DNA of 60,000 nucleotides from Nymphaea colorata (taxonomy: Eukaryota > Streptophyta > Magnoliopsida > Nymphaeales > Nymphaeaceae). The number at the start of each line of letters is the position of its first letter. The first letter of the stretch is position 1. The position numbers were made by a program, and so were the translations under genes. This document shows positions 1 to 12,110 of the stretch, piece by piece. The stretch covers positions 4,812,704-4,872,703 of the forward strand of contig NC_045139.1 of assembly GCF_008831285.2 (NCBI RefSeq). Reading direction: 5' to 3'. Below the pieces are notes generated by a model. That model was not told where the DNA came from and made no database searches. It saw nothing but the letters and a program-made list of their open reading frames with translations.

Positions 1-13
1 TGGGTTTTACTAA

Positions 14-59
<46 letters not shown>
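14..59. repeat. (CT)n(AT)n microsatellite
   Basis: Compound dinucleotide tract, homologous in position to those in intron 3 of copies C and E. Confidence 0.9.
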
Positions 60-673
60 GTTAATTGCCTTTGTGGCCGGATAGTTATTTTTTATTTTGG
101 GTAGCTAAAAACAGATGCAAAAGATGTATTTATGATGACCAGTTGCTTAGCCACTGCTCTAGCAATATAATATACCATTGTGATGATTTTTCATGATACA
201 AAATAAAAAATAACCATCCGTTCATAGAGATAGCTGTTTGATTTCATTTTTTCTTATATATATCCTATCGGAGCACATTGTTTGTGTCTGTTCATCTACT
301 GTCTTCCTTTTTCTTATATTTTTTGAAGTAATTTGGTTCTTAATTTGAGGGCCTCACATTGTTGAATTTCTTAAAAAGACTGCAGTTATCTTCATAATCA
401 GTCAAACAAGGTCCAACCTTTTAATTTTGCGTAGTTTGGGGTTCATCATGGTTGAAGGTAATGTGAACACCACCGTCTCGTTGAATGTGTATTCCTTATT
501 GAGGCCATAAAAAGCGTTTCTCGAAGGGGAGGTGAAATATTTAGAAGAAAATTGAAATCTGGATGCTGCTGGATGCAAGAACATAGTTGAATGCTACATA
601 GACCATCGTTAGATACATCATGAACAGTTGTTATACCATAATTTATCATATGGTAACATCTGGTAGGTACATG

Positions 674-676
<3 letters not shown>

Positions 677-714
<38 letters not shown>
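677..714. repeat. (AT)n microsatellite
   Basis: About 19 TA units in intron 3 of copy A. Confidence 0.9.
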
Positions 715-715
<1 letters not shown>

Positions 716-1169
716 CTCTAGTTTTGTAGAGTCACCAACCATCTAACCAAGATTATTGAGTGTATCATAGTAGACATTAAGAGAAAAGAAAAAAAAAATG
801 ATAAACATTTTTATCATTTTAATGTTAGTTCTTACATTTTTTCTAAGCTTTTCCTTCAACCATCCATCTATATTAAATGAACAAAGTAGCTGCATGACTC
901 TCGATACTGAAAATCGCTATTCTGACATTTACATTGTCTGTATCTGTTCATTTACTTTCCTCTTTTTGCAATTTGTCATCATTCTCATGCCCTGTTGGAG
1001 CACATTGTCAATGTTGTCAATGTCACTTCATCTACTTTCATCCCTTTTACCTTTTGTACACCTGGTAGAGCTCTTTGTCGGCGTTTGTTCTTCGAGTGTG
1101 TTCCTCTTGCCTTTCTGTCATCAATTTCACGGCTGAGATTCCGTTTGCTTTTTGTCTTCATTTTCATAG

Positions 1170-4100
1170 CTTGGAGTGGTGGGCCTTCGAGATCATGATC
1201 CTCTTGTCTGGACTGCTTCCTAATGCGGAGCTCGAAATATCAGTGCTATCCATCACGTAAACTCATCTGCCCTACGACTCCCTTGTCTTATTGAATGCAT
1301 GTGAAAGTTCACATGATGAAGACAAAGTAAAATCCAACATGCTAAACATTACTAACGGTCACGCTCTCTATGTGTAGCCTGAACACAAGCTGTGCTGTCT
1401 ACACCATCCCAGCGGGCCTTGGTCAAGCTACAAGGTACAAACCAGTGATCAAGGACATTCAACTCTCTGTTATAATGTCTTCCTCGTTCTCCAATTCTGT
1501 ATTGAATTTTTTCTTAATCTCCTTTCAGCGCAAGGGTATCAAATGAACTGGGTGCGGGAAAACAGCAAGCCGTGCGCCTAGCTGTACATGTCATGTTGCT
1601 TATAGTGGTGATAGAAGCTGCATTTGTTGCAATAACCATAATTCTGGTTAGATCAGTCTGGGGATACGCTTACAGCAACGACACAGAAGTCGTCAAATAC
1701 ATATCAGTTATGACGCCGCTGCTTGCAACTTCAACTTTCATGGATGCAATCCAGTCGGTGCTTTCAGGTAGAAGAATTGAATACCATTTGGTTCTTGTAG
1801 TAGCATTAATCTTACATTGATTCAGAGATATGAGACTATCAATACTGCTTCTAAGCTCTTTGATTCGAACTTTGATTAGAAGAACTTATAAGTTATTATG
1901 TCCTCAAGGGTCTGGCATTTGTTCCCCATCCAAGTGGCCTGGTATTTACCAACTTATATTATATATATGAAAGGAGTACTAGCAGATATTTTTGAACAAA
2001 TGATAAGGGAGATTAGCTTTGCCTTAGCTTTTGAATAAAGTTGCGCCCATGAATAAAAAGTGGTTGGATTCCAAGGCTAGGGATGCCATGTTCGTTCATC
2101 TAATAATGGCTGAAACCAGCAGAAGAGATGTCGTTCAAGTTCTTTTGCCAAACCCAACTTGACATTCAAAAGTAGGGGTGAACGCGAGCCGAGTCAAGCT
2201 CGAGTTCAGCCAGCTCGAGCTCGGCTCGGCTACTAAATCCTCGAGCTTTAACTCGGCTCGAGCTTGTCCAAAGAAACTCCAGCTCGACTCGGCAGAATTT
2301 GTCGAGCTCGAGCTCGATTAAGCTCGACAAACTGGACTCAACTGAATCTTGCTTCCCCTTGAAATCATGGAGATCTACCACCGGTCCACCGCCACCACTC
2401 TCGTCTTCACTACTGCCAACACCAACCATTGGCATTTTCACATGCTTCTCCCCCACCCAGAATCCACCTTAAGCCCTGCAATGGTTAAGGGGCTCTTGCT
2501 CAAGCTAGGGTTTCTAAAACCCTCGCAACCCACATTTGGGCAAATACCCTTGCCCAATCCAGGAAGTGAGGGAACCCCTCGCTTGGGCAAAACCCTCGCC
2601 CAAGAGAGGGTTTCAGAAAGCCTCCTTTGGCAAAACGAGAGAGAGCGTGAGATCAGAGAGGGAGAGAGAGAAGGGGAGAATAGAGGGAGAGGCTTGGACA
2701 AAACGAGAGAGAGAGAGGTTAAAGAGGGGAAGAGAGAAGGGGAGAGTAGAGGGATAAGCGCAGCCGAGAGCAAGAGGGTGTATACCTTAATGTTGATGTT
2801 GAAGAATCGGTGGCCGGTGGGGGTTCATGAGAATGAAGGAGAAAACCAGATGCGAAGGAGAAGAAGAAGAAAGAGGGAAGAAGAAGAAGAAGAAGAAGAA
2901 GAAGAAGAAAGAGCAGAGAGAGAACGCAGGGGATGAAGGTGGAAGAAGAAGAAGATAGAGGGGAGAGAGAATGCACGAGATGAAATGAAACATAAAACGA
3001 AAAAAAAAAAAGTATTGCTTTTGCTCGAGCCGAGTCGAGCTGGCTCGACTAAAAAAACGAGTCGAAAAATGAACTCGAGCTCCGCTCGATAAAAAAATGA
3101 GTCGAAAAAATGAGCTCGAGCTCGACTCGTTTATTGAAATAGTTGGCTCGAACTCGATTTCGATCGAGTTTTAACAAGCCGAGCTCGAGTTGCTCGGCTC
3201 GTTGCTCACCCTTATTCAAAAGAGAGAAAAAAAAAACAGAATTAACGATACATGCTATAAATACTTGGGTCGTAATTTGAAATAAAAAAGTAGTAATGTG
3301 AAATTATTTAGTGAACAAATGGTTTTCTGATCATTTTTTGGGTATGGATTATGTATTTGGATGACATACCCTAACAATTATTCCATCCTGCCCTTTCTAA
3401 CAAACCAGGTCTTGTCAAAACTGGATTTTTCTTAAACCCAATTAGTTTTGATATCACCCAAACATTCATCTAACAAGCCAGATTTTATCGAAACTGGATT
3501 TCTCACAAACCCAATTAATTTTCATATCACCCAAACATCCAAAAAACTTCCCGTTAATTTTGATGTCATCCAAACATTCCAAAAACACGATTGATTATCA
3601 CCGTTAGGTTGCAATTGAATAACAACTTAAAAAAAAACATTTTACGAAAACCAGGTCTTGTAACAACCTGATCTTTTAACCAGTTTCTAGAACTTGGTTT
3701 CTTATTTGGGTGAAAGTAGCCCTGGGTGAAAGTAGCCCTGAGCATCGTGCCAACCCGGACCGATAAGAGTCGGATTCGGGCTAGCATAACACCCGAAAAC
3801 CTAACCCAGGCCTGACATTGTTAAAATAAAAAATAATTTATTGATATAAAATAAAATTTTCTTAACATAAAATATAGTTTCAACAAAAAAACATATCTCA
3901 TTATTAAAAGATAAATATTATTAAAAAATATCACGCCTGTACATTATCGGGCCAGACCAATACTAGATGAAAGTTCCCTAGTTTGTTGAGGGGCATATAA
4001 AAATGTGCATTAGTCATTTGACCCTTTCCTCAAGTTCATATCCTTTTCCTCAAGTGTAACCATGTTTGCCATTTTGTATATCTAAAAATGTAAATTCACT

Positions 4101-5137
4101 AATCCTCTTATATTGTCATCTTTCATGCATTTGTTTCCCTAGGCAGGATTATTCTTTTATATACATCTTTAAAAGAAAAGAAAATCAGAAGAGTTTTTTT
4201 TTTTTTTATTTTGGACTTTAGGTATTGCTAGAGGCTCTGGCTGGCAAAAGTTTGGTGCATTGGTTAATATTGGAGCTTATTACATAGTGGGAGTGCCAGC
4301 AGCTGTTTTTTTAGCATTTTTTTCCCATCTAAGTGGAAAGGTTTGTCCCCATAACTTTCTCTCTTCACCTCTGTTACATTATGCAGAAAATATCATTTAT
4401 ATTTACATTAATGTTATTTATTATTCATGTATATTTTTTGACTTATTTATTAATCACAGGGGCTTTGGATGGGAATAATGTTTGGGACTTTCACACAACT
4501 TGTCTTCTTTCTCTGCTTCACACTTTCTGCAGATTGGGCAAAAGAAGTAACTTCTCCACTGAACCCACCTCTTATTATATTACTCACTCTCCCATCCTGA
4601 TCATTCCCATCATTTATATTTTATAAGATTCAAATGTGCATCTCATAACTTGTGTCTTTCTTAATCCTTGGCTTTCCATTACTTAGAAAGTGATCCATCC
4701 AAGAAAAATAATTTGAAAAATTACAAAAAGCTGCATAATTTTTAAGCAAATAATAAATCACCGATCAAGTTTTTATGGCCAAGGAATATTAGATGCGAAA
4801 TTTGAAAGACCCACCTTTGGATGGATGTCAGATGCTTAACTGGCCCAGCTCGAACTCGACTCGGCTCGTGTTCAGGCCTAAGCGACATTATGCATTCTAG
4901 CATTTTACGAGCATGCTTGTTGATGAACACGCTTCTTTTGACATGCAAAAGCTTGGCAAGAAGGATTGGTCGTGTCCACAAACTGATTTTCACTTTTGGA
5001 GAGAGAAATTATTTAGATTATCGTACATTTTGGGTCTGATGATCACATTTCTGTTTCAGGCGAAGAAGATAGAAGACAAAGTTCAGGTTCTCAGCTTGCC
5101 AACTGAGTGTGAAGATCCTGTGATGAATGCTAAATGA
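1170..5137 (+). CDS. MATE/DETOXIFICATION transporter, copy A (3' part, exons 4-9)
   Basis: C-terminal half of a plant MATE cation antiporter. Exons 4-9 by GT-AG borders and alignment to copies C and E: 1170-1256, 1378-1434, 1529-1767, 4222-4340, 4460-4546, 5060-5137 (TGA). Phases are consistent and no exon contains a stop. Visible family motifs: LEWWAFE (helix 7, with the glutamate expected to take part in ion coupling), ARVSNELGAG, MDAIQSVLSG (helix 10 aspartate) and [15 protein letters not shown]. Exons 1-3 lie left of the window, so intactness is unknown. One difference from C and E stands out: ARGSGW instead of ARGCGW in exon 7. Intron 6 is long (2.4 kb) because a 1042-bp hAT element sits in it. 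Probable product: DETOXIFICATION-like secondary transporter of the plasma membrane or tonoplast. Family assignment is firm; the substrate is unknown. Confidence 0.85.
2173..3214. mobile_element. Non-autonomous hAT element (1042 bp) in intron 6 of copy A
   Basis: The element is flanked by an 8-bp direct repeat, ttcaaaag, at 2165-2172 and 3215-3222. Its ends are inverted: left TAGGGGTGAAC, right (reverse complement) TAAGGGTGAGC, both followed by GAGCCGAG and a GAGCTCGAGCTCG-rich subterminal zone. The 8-bp target duplication and the TAGGG-type tip fit the hAT (Ac-like) superfamily. Copies C (about 22850) and E (about 48460) have the empty site with one ttcaaaag, and B a near match, which confirms insertion after the array formed. 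The interior (about 2640-2980) is purine-rich GA and GAA repeat. It has no transposase, and I do not regard the 195-codon open frame inside it as a gene. Confidence 0.85.
3300..3960. repeat. Repeat block shared by intron 6 of copies A, B, C and E
   Basis: The block contains 2-3 imperfect tandem copies (about 75 bp) with ACTGGATTT and ATCACCCAAACAT, followed by a GCCCGG-rich segment and an AT-rich segment ending near a CGGGCCAG motif. Homologues lie at about 10300-10950, 22950-23570 and 48560-49210. It looks like an old non-autonomous element that predates the duplications. No coding content seen. Confidence 0.6.
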
Positions 5138-5914
5138 AAACAAAATTATTTTGTGCATGTTGTCAATAGAAACAGCAAACTACTACGAGCAAGAAATGAG
5201 CAGTTATGTCATGTTCTCTGTTTAAATAACTTCCTGCACTTTCCAGATTGAAGTATGAATCCATGAACAATTTTGCTTGCAATTCATGTTAAACGTTATG
5301 TTCTAAAGGATGCATATATGATATCATACCAAAATTCACCACAGACAATGATAAAATTGAGAAATAACAAAGCAGGTTATTGGAGTTATGGGACACTCTT
5401 TCAAAGAATGCAAAGTTTCTAGTAGCAAAGAACAAAAGGCTTCTGTGGAGATAAAAATTTTGAATAATTCGTTCATAAAAAAGGAGATTAATTTGTTCAA
5501 CAAAATGCCCATTGTCTTTGTTTTCATCAAACAAGCCCCTGCAAAAAAAATATATAAAAGGAAGAAGGTCAACCTCTTGTCTGCACCACCTCTTTTTCCT
5601 TTTAAAAGGTCAATAACGTGTTTATCTGCTCAAAAAAGAATATGACAAAGTCGAACAAATTCCATTTTTCAAATATTCTCCATTTGACTATTAAAACAAA
5701 TCTATATGCTAACTGTATGCGAGAAATTCTGACCTGCTTCTGCAATCAAAGTTGAAGGACTGGTTGTTAATTTCCGGGATGGATTTACTTGAAGAGGCAT
5801 TTGGCAATAAGAACAATAGGTTTCCCGCCAGTTAGAGATCGATTTTTACAACAATATGTGGATTTATTTTGTTGTATATCATAATGTATAGTACATATGA
5901 TAATGAATTATTAT

Positions 5915-6640
5915 ATTGTTGGACAGAATCACGTGAATCATGGGAATTGGCTGAATCGGCTAAGTCAACAAACAGTTAAGAGAGTGGTTAAATATCTGAA
6001 GGGAATAATTGGGAACAGTCTTCTTTGTAAACAATAAAAAATGAAGTAGCAGATATACTTATAAATAGTTTGTATTTTGTTCCTTTTGGGAGGCCTTCTC
6101 CTCTGTTTGTAGGCCTTGAACTTTATTCATTCTTTTATTTAATTTTATTTTCTATAATAAAGGAGGGGATTAGACAATAATTGCATCAAAAGCAACAAAT
6201 ATACAAACTTTCTATTTACAATGATGCAGATTGGTATGGGAGTAATAGATAATAGAAGCTCACTATCAGAATATATTGTGTTATATTGTGTTTGCATTGG
6301 GCAAAAGCTGGTCTTTTAGGACTGTTTGATTTCATAAATCTACCCTAAAATTGAGGTAAATTTACGAAACACTTTTCAAGGTATTCCGTACATATGCCTT
6401 AAACTTTAGGTCATATTCATAGATCATTTAAATAATATTCTGTTTGCAAAATAGACCTGAAACATTGAGGCAAATTCATGAAACACTATGCAAAATGTCC
6501 GATGAATTTGCCCCAAGTCTTTGGGCATATTCATGGAATAGTTTGTGAGGAAAAAAATTGAAGAAAAGGAAATTAATGAGCTTGAATATCAAGTGGTACA
6601 CTTATTCACTAAGGAATTGTTTGGCAGCTACAACACTCAA
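5915..6640 (+). mobile_element. Decayed Ty1/copia RT-RNase H fragment (after copy A)
   Basis: Old copia debris on the + strand, out of frame in several places. Recognisable pieces are VVKYLKG (end of the RT/start of RNase H region), YNDADWYG (the RNase H DADW motif) and ELEYQVVDLFTKELF (the C-terminal tail). No LTRs are visible. The same fragment recurs after copies B, C and E, so it was in the ancestral unit. Confidence 0.65.
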
Positions 6641-8166
6641 ATAGCATAGATCTCGACACCATGAGTTGGGTCTTTTATTTTGGAGTTTTCAAAGATGAAA
6701 AATTAGAAAAATCTTTTGAACATTTACTAAAAATTTGGGTCATTTAAAAACTTTCTTTTGTCGTTTTTGAACGTATTTATAAAAAAAAAGAAAAAGAAAA
6801 ACCCTCCTTACTGTCACATCATTATATGTTATCATAATGAACTTCTTTCTTTTTTTTTTTCAAAATTGGGCATCGGGCCGGCCCAGCACCTCAAACCCGA
6901 GTTTGGGTTTGGCTGGACACCCTAAACCTGAGTCCGGGTCCAGCCCTGTTAAAATAAAAAATATTTTAAAATATAAAATAATTTTTTTAAAAATGTAAAA
7001 TATATTTTTAATAATGCAAATAAAATAATGCTAAATAACTTACCAGACTGAATCGGCCTGTGAGGTCGACAAGGAGCTGTTTTTTTGGGCTTGTCTTCTT
7101 TTTTTCAAAGAAAGAGAGAGAGATATTCATTTTATGCATAAAAGTTTTCCTTTTTCAACGGAGAGGGAGAGAGAGGGAGATCTCATTTTTCTCACCCTTC
7201 TTTTTATCTCTCCTCTCTTTTTTCCCTTTCTCTCTTGTTCGCTTTTTTTCAAACATAACTCAAGCAATTCCAACCCGATCCGACCAGACTCGGCAGTTCT
7301 AAGCAATGAGGTTTTTGAAAATCTGCTATAAAAAACCGAACCTTGAATTGTTGCCAGGTTCAGCCCATCCGAGTTGACTAAGGTTATTCCCGATTAGATC
7401 ACCGAGTTTACCAACTCTGCTCAATTTGAGTGAGTAGTCCACAAACCTGCACTGATCTTCAATGCAAATTCATAACACAGGTATTGAATGTTCTTGCTTC
7501 CAAACTGCCCCTAAAGGTTAAATAAGAGATGGATGTCCTTTTCCAAGTCATTACTCAAAATATTATCATTTATAGTGGATAGACAGGTTGTCAATTTTCT
7601 TAGATTCACAACATGAATAGTAGAAGTACATGTGTCGTGCCCACTGTCTATGCCATCCAGTCAAATCTTTGTGAAGCGGACGCACCTCCAGCCATATGTG
7701 GTGCCCGCATTAGACCTAGGTCGGTGACTTTAGTATCTCTCAACCAACAAATTTTGAATCCGCAACTCCCAGCATAACCTCATGGTCTGGCAACAGTGAA
7801 TGTATTAGAGAAGGAGAGAGAGAGAGTTGTAGGTAGGTGGAAAGTTTGTGAGTAGTTGGGCACAATGAGATTGTTGGTAAATGATCTAAAATTGTGAACC
7901 ACACTTTTGGAAACATGGACTTTTCCTTTTTTTCCTTTCGAAGTATAAATGAGTCATTGCTAACTATCCCCTCGACATTTTTTGTTGTTTCAACTTTCAA
8001 TTGACTGGATACAAATAATGTTAAAAAAATGAGGTTGATTCCCTATGTAAGAGAGAGACATGAGGAGTCAATGGTGTTATAGTTAAGGATACACTCAGCA
8101 GCTGTAGAGCTAGAAAATTTTGGTTAAGGGGTATTAGTTATAAAGTTTTAAATTTTTAATGATATT

Positions 8167-8168
<2 letters not shown>

Positions 8169-8206
<38 letters not shown>
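8169..8206. repeat. (AT)n microsatellite
   Basis: About 19 AT units; the same spot carries (AT)n after copies C and E. Confidence 0.9.
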
Positions 8207-8209
<3 letters not shown>

Positions 8210-8705
8210 CAAATTTTGACCAAAGTATCATATGATAAGCAAAGATTTATCTTTACAAGTTTGTTTACAGTAGTACAACCTATTTTTTATTCAGTTTCTA
8301 TCGATGACTGTCACACGTTACAGGAACATGGAGTGGTGGTTGAATATTGCGTTCGGCATATTAGTCCACATGATTTTAGGATTTTGATTTCTAATAAGAA
8401 TTTGATTTTTTTGTTTACGCATGAATTACACTATGGTTTATGATCTTTACATCTCAAATCCATAGATCTCAAGCTATCCCTGCATATTTGGGGGATAATA
8501 GAGATTTTAATTCATGGTTCTCAAATCAACAATTTGATAGAACTATGGATTTTGAATACCTCATCATAAATCCAATCATCATAAACTAAGAGCATAAAAA
8601 AAAAAGTAAGAGGGTTGGGCCTTCTTGGGGCACACTCCCCTATAAAAATACATAACATGCTTTGAAGATGAATAAATAAAATAGATCCATGCTAAACCTC
8701 CATGT

Positions 8706-8714
8706 TATAAAAAA
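8706..8714 (+). promoter_or_regulatory. Probable TATA box of copy B
   Basis: TATAAAAAA lies 188 bases before the ATG, at the position aligned with the TATA candidates of copies C and E. The role is inferred from conservation; no transcript evidence is available. Confidence 0.4.
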
Positions 8715-8893
8715 CCCTGTATAATGAGAAAAAAAAAATTCGGTATGTATATATATATATAATGATTTTGCACCTAAGCCTTCATTCTCAAGTACAATTT
8801 TGCAACCATATATGTCCACTTCCTTCTCGTTCACAGGTAAATATCCTCAGTGATCTCCAAGCACTTTTAAACTCTCTAAGTTGGAGATTAGTA

Positions 8894-11800
8894 ATGGAGG
8901 AGGAGAAGGATGTTGGTCTTGAGGAATCCCTTCCATATCCAGCTTTTGAAGGAGAAAAGATCTTCAGACATGATCAACGAGGCCAAACTGCAGTTGCAGT
9001 TAGCAGGTCCACTGGCAGTCGCGAACCTTCTTCAGAAATGCATACAGTTGACACCCATCATGTTCGTCGGCCATCTCGGAGCTCTTCCACTTTCCGGCGT
9101 CTTCATAGCGACTTCCGTCGTCAATGTCACCGGCTTCAGTTTGTTGGTATATTTGTTGGTATATGCGAGAAACATTGGCATAACTCTTATACGCATGAAC
9201 ATATTCACAAATTTGAGATACATGACATGAAAAAGGCAGCCACCTAGTTTGAAATCAGTTTAATTGCTAATTGATCTGGTTCTGTGATAGATTATAGCCA
9301 ATATTCAGGAGATCCCTTTCTCAATTTAAACATGGTTTTGTGATTCTCATGAGAGTGATGTTTTTCTTTTATCAGAAGAAGTTCAAAGGGGATTTAACAC
9401 GACACTTTTGAAAAACGGTCACCAATTTCAGTCGCCGCCCTCTTGAACTCATGGCATCCAGCTTAGTATCACTGCAAGATCTTTGTGCATCTTCCTCCCT
9501 GCATTGATTCCTTGTATGAAATTTTTCTTAATCTCCTTTCAGCGCAAGGGTATCAAATGAACTGGGTGCGGGAAAACAGCAAGCCGCACGCCGAGCCGTA
9601 TATGTCATGTTGCTTATAGTGGTGATACAAGCTGCATTTGTTGCAATAACCATAGTTCTGGTTAGATCAGTCTGGGGATACGCTTACAGCGACGACAAGG
9701 AAGTCGTGAAATACATATCAGTTATGACGCCGCTGCTTGCAACTTCAACTTTCATGGATGCAATCCAGTCGGTGCTTTCAGGTAGAAGAATTGAATACCA
9801 TTTGGTTCTTGTAGTAGCATTAATCTTATATTGATTCAGAGATATGAGACTATCAATTTTGCTTCTAAACTGTTTGATTCGAACTTTGTTTAGAAGAACT
9901 TATAAGTTATTATGTCCTCAAGGGTCTGGCATTTGTTCCCCATCCAAGTGGTCTGGTATTTACCAACTTATATATATATATATGAAAGGAGTACTGGCAG
10001 ATATTTTTTTTGAACAAATGAAAAGGGAGATTAGCTTTGCCTTAGCTTTTGAATAAAGTTGAGCCCATGAATAAAAAGTGGTTGGATTCCAAGGCTAGGG
10101 ATGCCATGTTCGTCTTAGTGAAAGGAAGTTTAGTCTAATAATAGCTGAAACCAGCAGAAGAGATGTCATTCAAGTTCTTTTGATAAGGACTTTTGCCAAA
10201 CCCAACTTGATATTTAAAAGAGAAAAAAAAAACAGAATTAAGGATGCATGGTATAAACACTTAGGTCGTAATTTGAAATAAAGAACAGTAGTAATGTGAA
10301 ATTATTTAGGGAAAAAATGGTTTTCGGATCATTTTTTGGGTATGGATTATGTATTTGGATGACATACCCTAAACAGTTATTCCATCCTGCCCTTTCTAAC
10401 ACACCAGGTCCTGTCAAAACTGGATTTTTCTTAAACCCAACTAGTTTTGATGTCACCCAACATTCATCTAACAAGCCAATTTTGTCAAAACTGGGTTTCT
10501 CTCAAACACAATTAATTTTGATATCACCCAAACATCCCAAAAACTCCCCATTAATTTTAACGTCATCCAAACATTCCAAAAACATGATTGATTATCACAG
10601 TTATGTTGCAATTGAATAACAACTTCAAAAAAAACGTTTTACGAAAACCAGGTCTTGTAACAACCTGATCTTTTAACCAGTTTCTAGAACTTGGTTTCTT
10701 ATTTGGGTGAAAGTAGCCCTGAGCATCGTGCCAGCCCGGCCCGATAAGAGTCAGACTCGGGCCAGCCTAACACCCGAAACCCTAGCCCAGGCCTGACATG
10801 GGTCAAATTAAAAATAATTTCTTAATATAAAATAAAATTTTTTTAACATAAAATATTGTTTCAATAAAAAAACATATCTCATTATTAAAAGACAAATATT
10901 ATTAAAAAATATCGTACCTGTACATTATCGGGCCAGACTGAGAAAGATACCCGGCCTAATGCCCCGCAGTAGGTGAAAGTTCCCTAGTTTGTTGAGGGGC
11001 ATATAAAAACGTGCCTTAGTCCTTTGACCCTTTCCTCAACTTCATATCCTTTTCCTCAAGTGAAACCATGTTTGCATTTTTGTATATCTAAAAATGTAAA
11101 TTCACTAATCCTCTTATATAGTCATCTTTCAAGCATTTATTTCCCTAGGCAGGATTATTCTTTTATATTAATTTTTAAAAGAAAAAAAATCCCAAGAGTT
11201 TTTTTTTTCATTTTGGACCTTTAGGTATTGCTAGAGGCTGTGGCTGGCAAAAGTTTGGTGCATTGGTTAATATTGGAGCTTATTACATAGTGGGAGTGCC
11301 AGCAGCTGCTTTTTTAGCATTTTCCCCATAACTTTCTCTCTTCACCTCTGTTACATTATGCAGAAAATGACATTATATTTACATTAATATTATTTATTAT
11401 CCATGTATATTTCTTGATGTATTTATTAATCACAGGGGCTTTGGATGGGAATAATGTTTGGGACTTTCACACAACTTGTCTTCTTTCTCTCCTTCACACT
11501 TTCTGCTGCTGACTGGGAAAAAGAAGTATCTTCTCCACTGAACCCACCTCTTATTATATTACAACCTCTCCCTTCCTGACCATTCTCATCATTTATATTT
11601 TTTAAGTTTCAAATGTGCATCTCATAACTTGTGTCTTTCTTAATCCTTGGCTTTCCAATACTAAGAAAGTGATCCATCGAAGAAAAATAATCTGAAAAAT
11701 GACAAAATGCTGCATAATTTTTGACCAAATAATAAATCACGGATCAAGTTTTATGGCCAAGGAATATTAGACACCAAATTTGAAAGACCACACTTCGGAT

Positions 11801-12110
11801 GGATCTCAGATGCTTAACTGGCCCAGCTCGAACTCGACTCGGCTCGCGTTCAGGCCTAAGCAACATTATGCATTCTAGCATATTACGAGCATGCATGTTG
11901 ATGATCACGCTTCTTTGACATGCAAAAGCTTGGCAAGAAGGATGGTCGTGTCCACAAACTGGAATTCACTTTTGGAGAGAGAAATTATTTAGATTATCGT
12001 ACATTTTGGGTCTGATGATCACATTGTTTCAGGCGAAGAAGAAAGAAGACAAAGTTCAGGTTCTCAGCTTGCCAACGGAGTGTGAATATCCTGTGGTGAA
12101 TGCCAAATGA
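8894..12110 (+). pseudogene. MATE transporter pseudogene, copy B
   Basis: Remaining parts: exon 1 from ATG 8894; exon 6, 9543-9781; part of exon 7 from 11225 to about 11323; exon 8, 11436-11525; exon 9, 12033-12110. Defects against copies C and E: (1) a net 17-bp loss near 8966 shifts the frame after EGEKIF; (2) a 12-bp duplication (tttgttggtata) lies at the end of exon 1; (3) exons 2-5 are deleted, intron 1 running into intron 5 near 9510; (4) about 26 bp is lost at the end of exon 7, including the donor site; (5) exon 8 has one extra GCT codon (harmless). Exons 6, 8 and 9 are otherwise open, so decay is fairly recent. It cannot make a transporter. Confidence 0.9.

Larger units (their letters stand above)
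1..1169 (+). other. Intron 3 (part) of MATE copy A, rearranged
   Basis: Non-coding sequence matching intron 3 of copies C and E. The (CT)n(AT)n tract at 14-59 matches 20816-20934 in C and 46599-46674 in E, which there lie just before exon 4. Here the tract is followed by a segment (about 330-620) that in C (about 19975-20220) and E (about 45870-46110) lies before the tract. The block order is therefore swapped or duplicated inside this intron. The acceptor AG is at 1168-1169. Confidence 0.6.
5138..8893. other. Spacer between copies A and B
   Basis: No gene recognised. In order: the 3' flank; a block (about 5290-5700) also found after copies B, C and E; a decayed copia fragment (5915-6640); a GCCCGG-rich repeat (about 6870-6960); a GA/CT-rich block (about 7100-7260); a repeat (about 7640-8150) present in every spacer; an (AT)n tract; and the 5' flank of copy B. 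Compared with the B-C spacer, about 2 kb is missing between 8560 and 8590. Confidence 0.6.

Noticed and set aside
2349-2936. 195-codon open frame inside the hAT element, Arg/Glu-rich
   Set aside because: Second half is translation of GA and GAA repeats; no recognisable domain; lies in a non-autonomous element.
5336-5572. Minus-strand open frame FFLLYIFF...FMNE, repeated after B and E
   Set aside because: Conserved only as DNA repeat; frames shift between copies, and it has no known motif.
7740-8000. Minus-strand open frame starting MKVETTKN-like, repeated in every spacer (also 14729-15049, 27520-27879, 53272-53631)
   Set aside because: Recurs because the spacer is duplicated; starts, ends and frames differ between copies and no domain is visible. 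Treated as a non-coding repeat.
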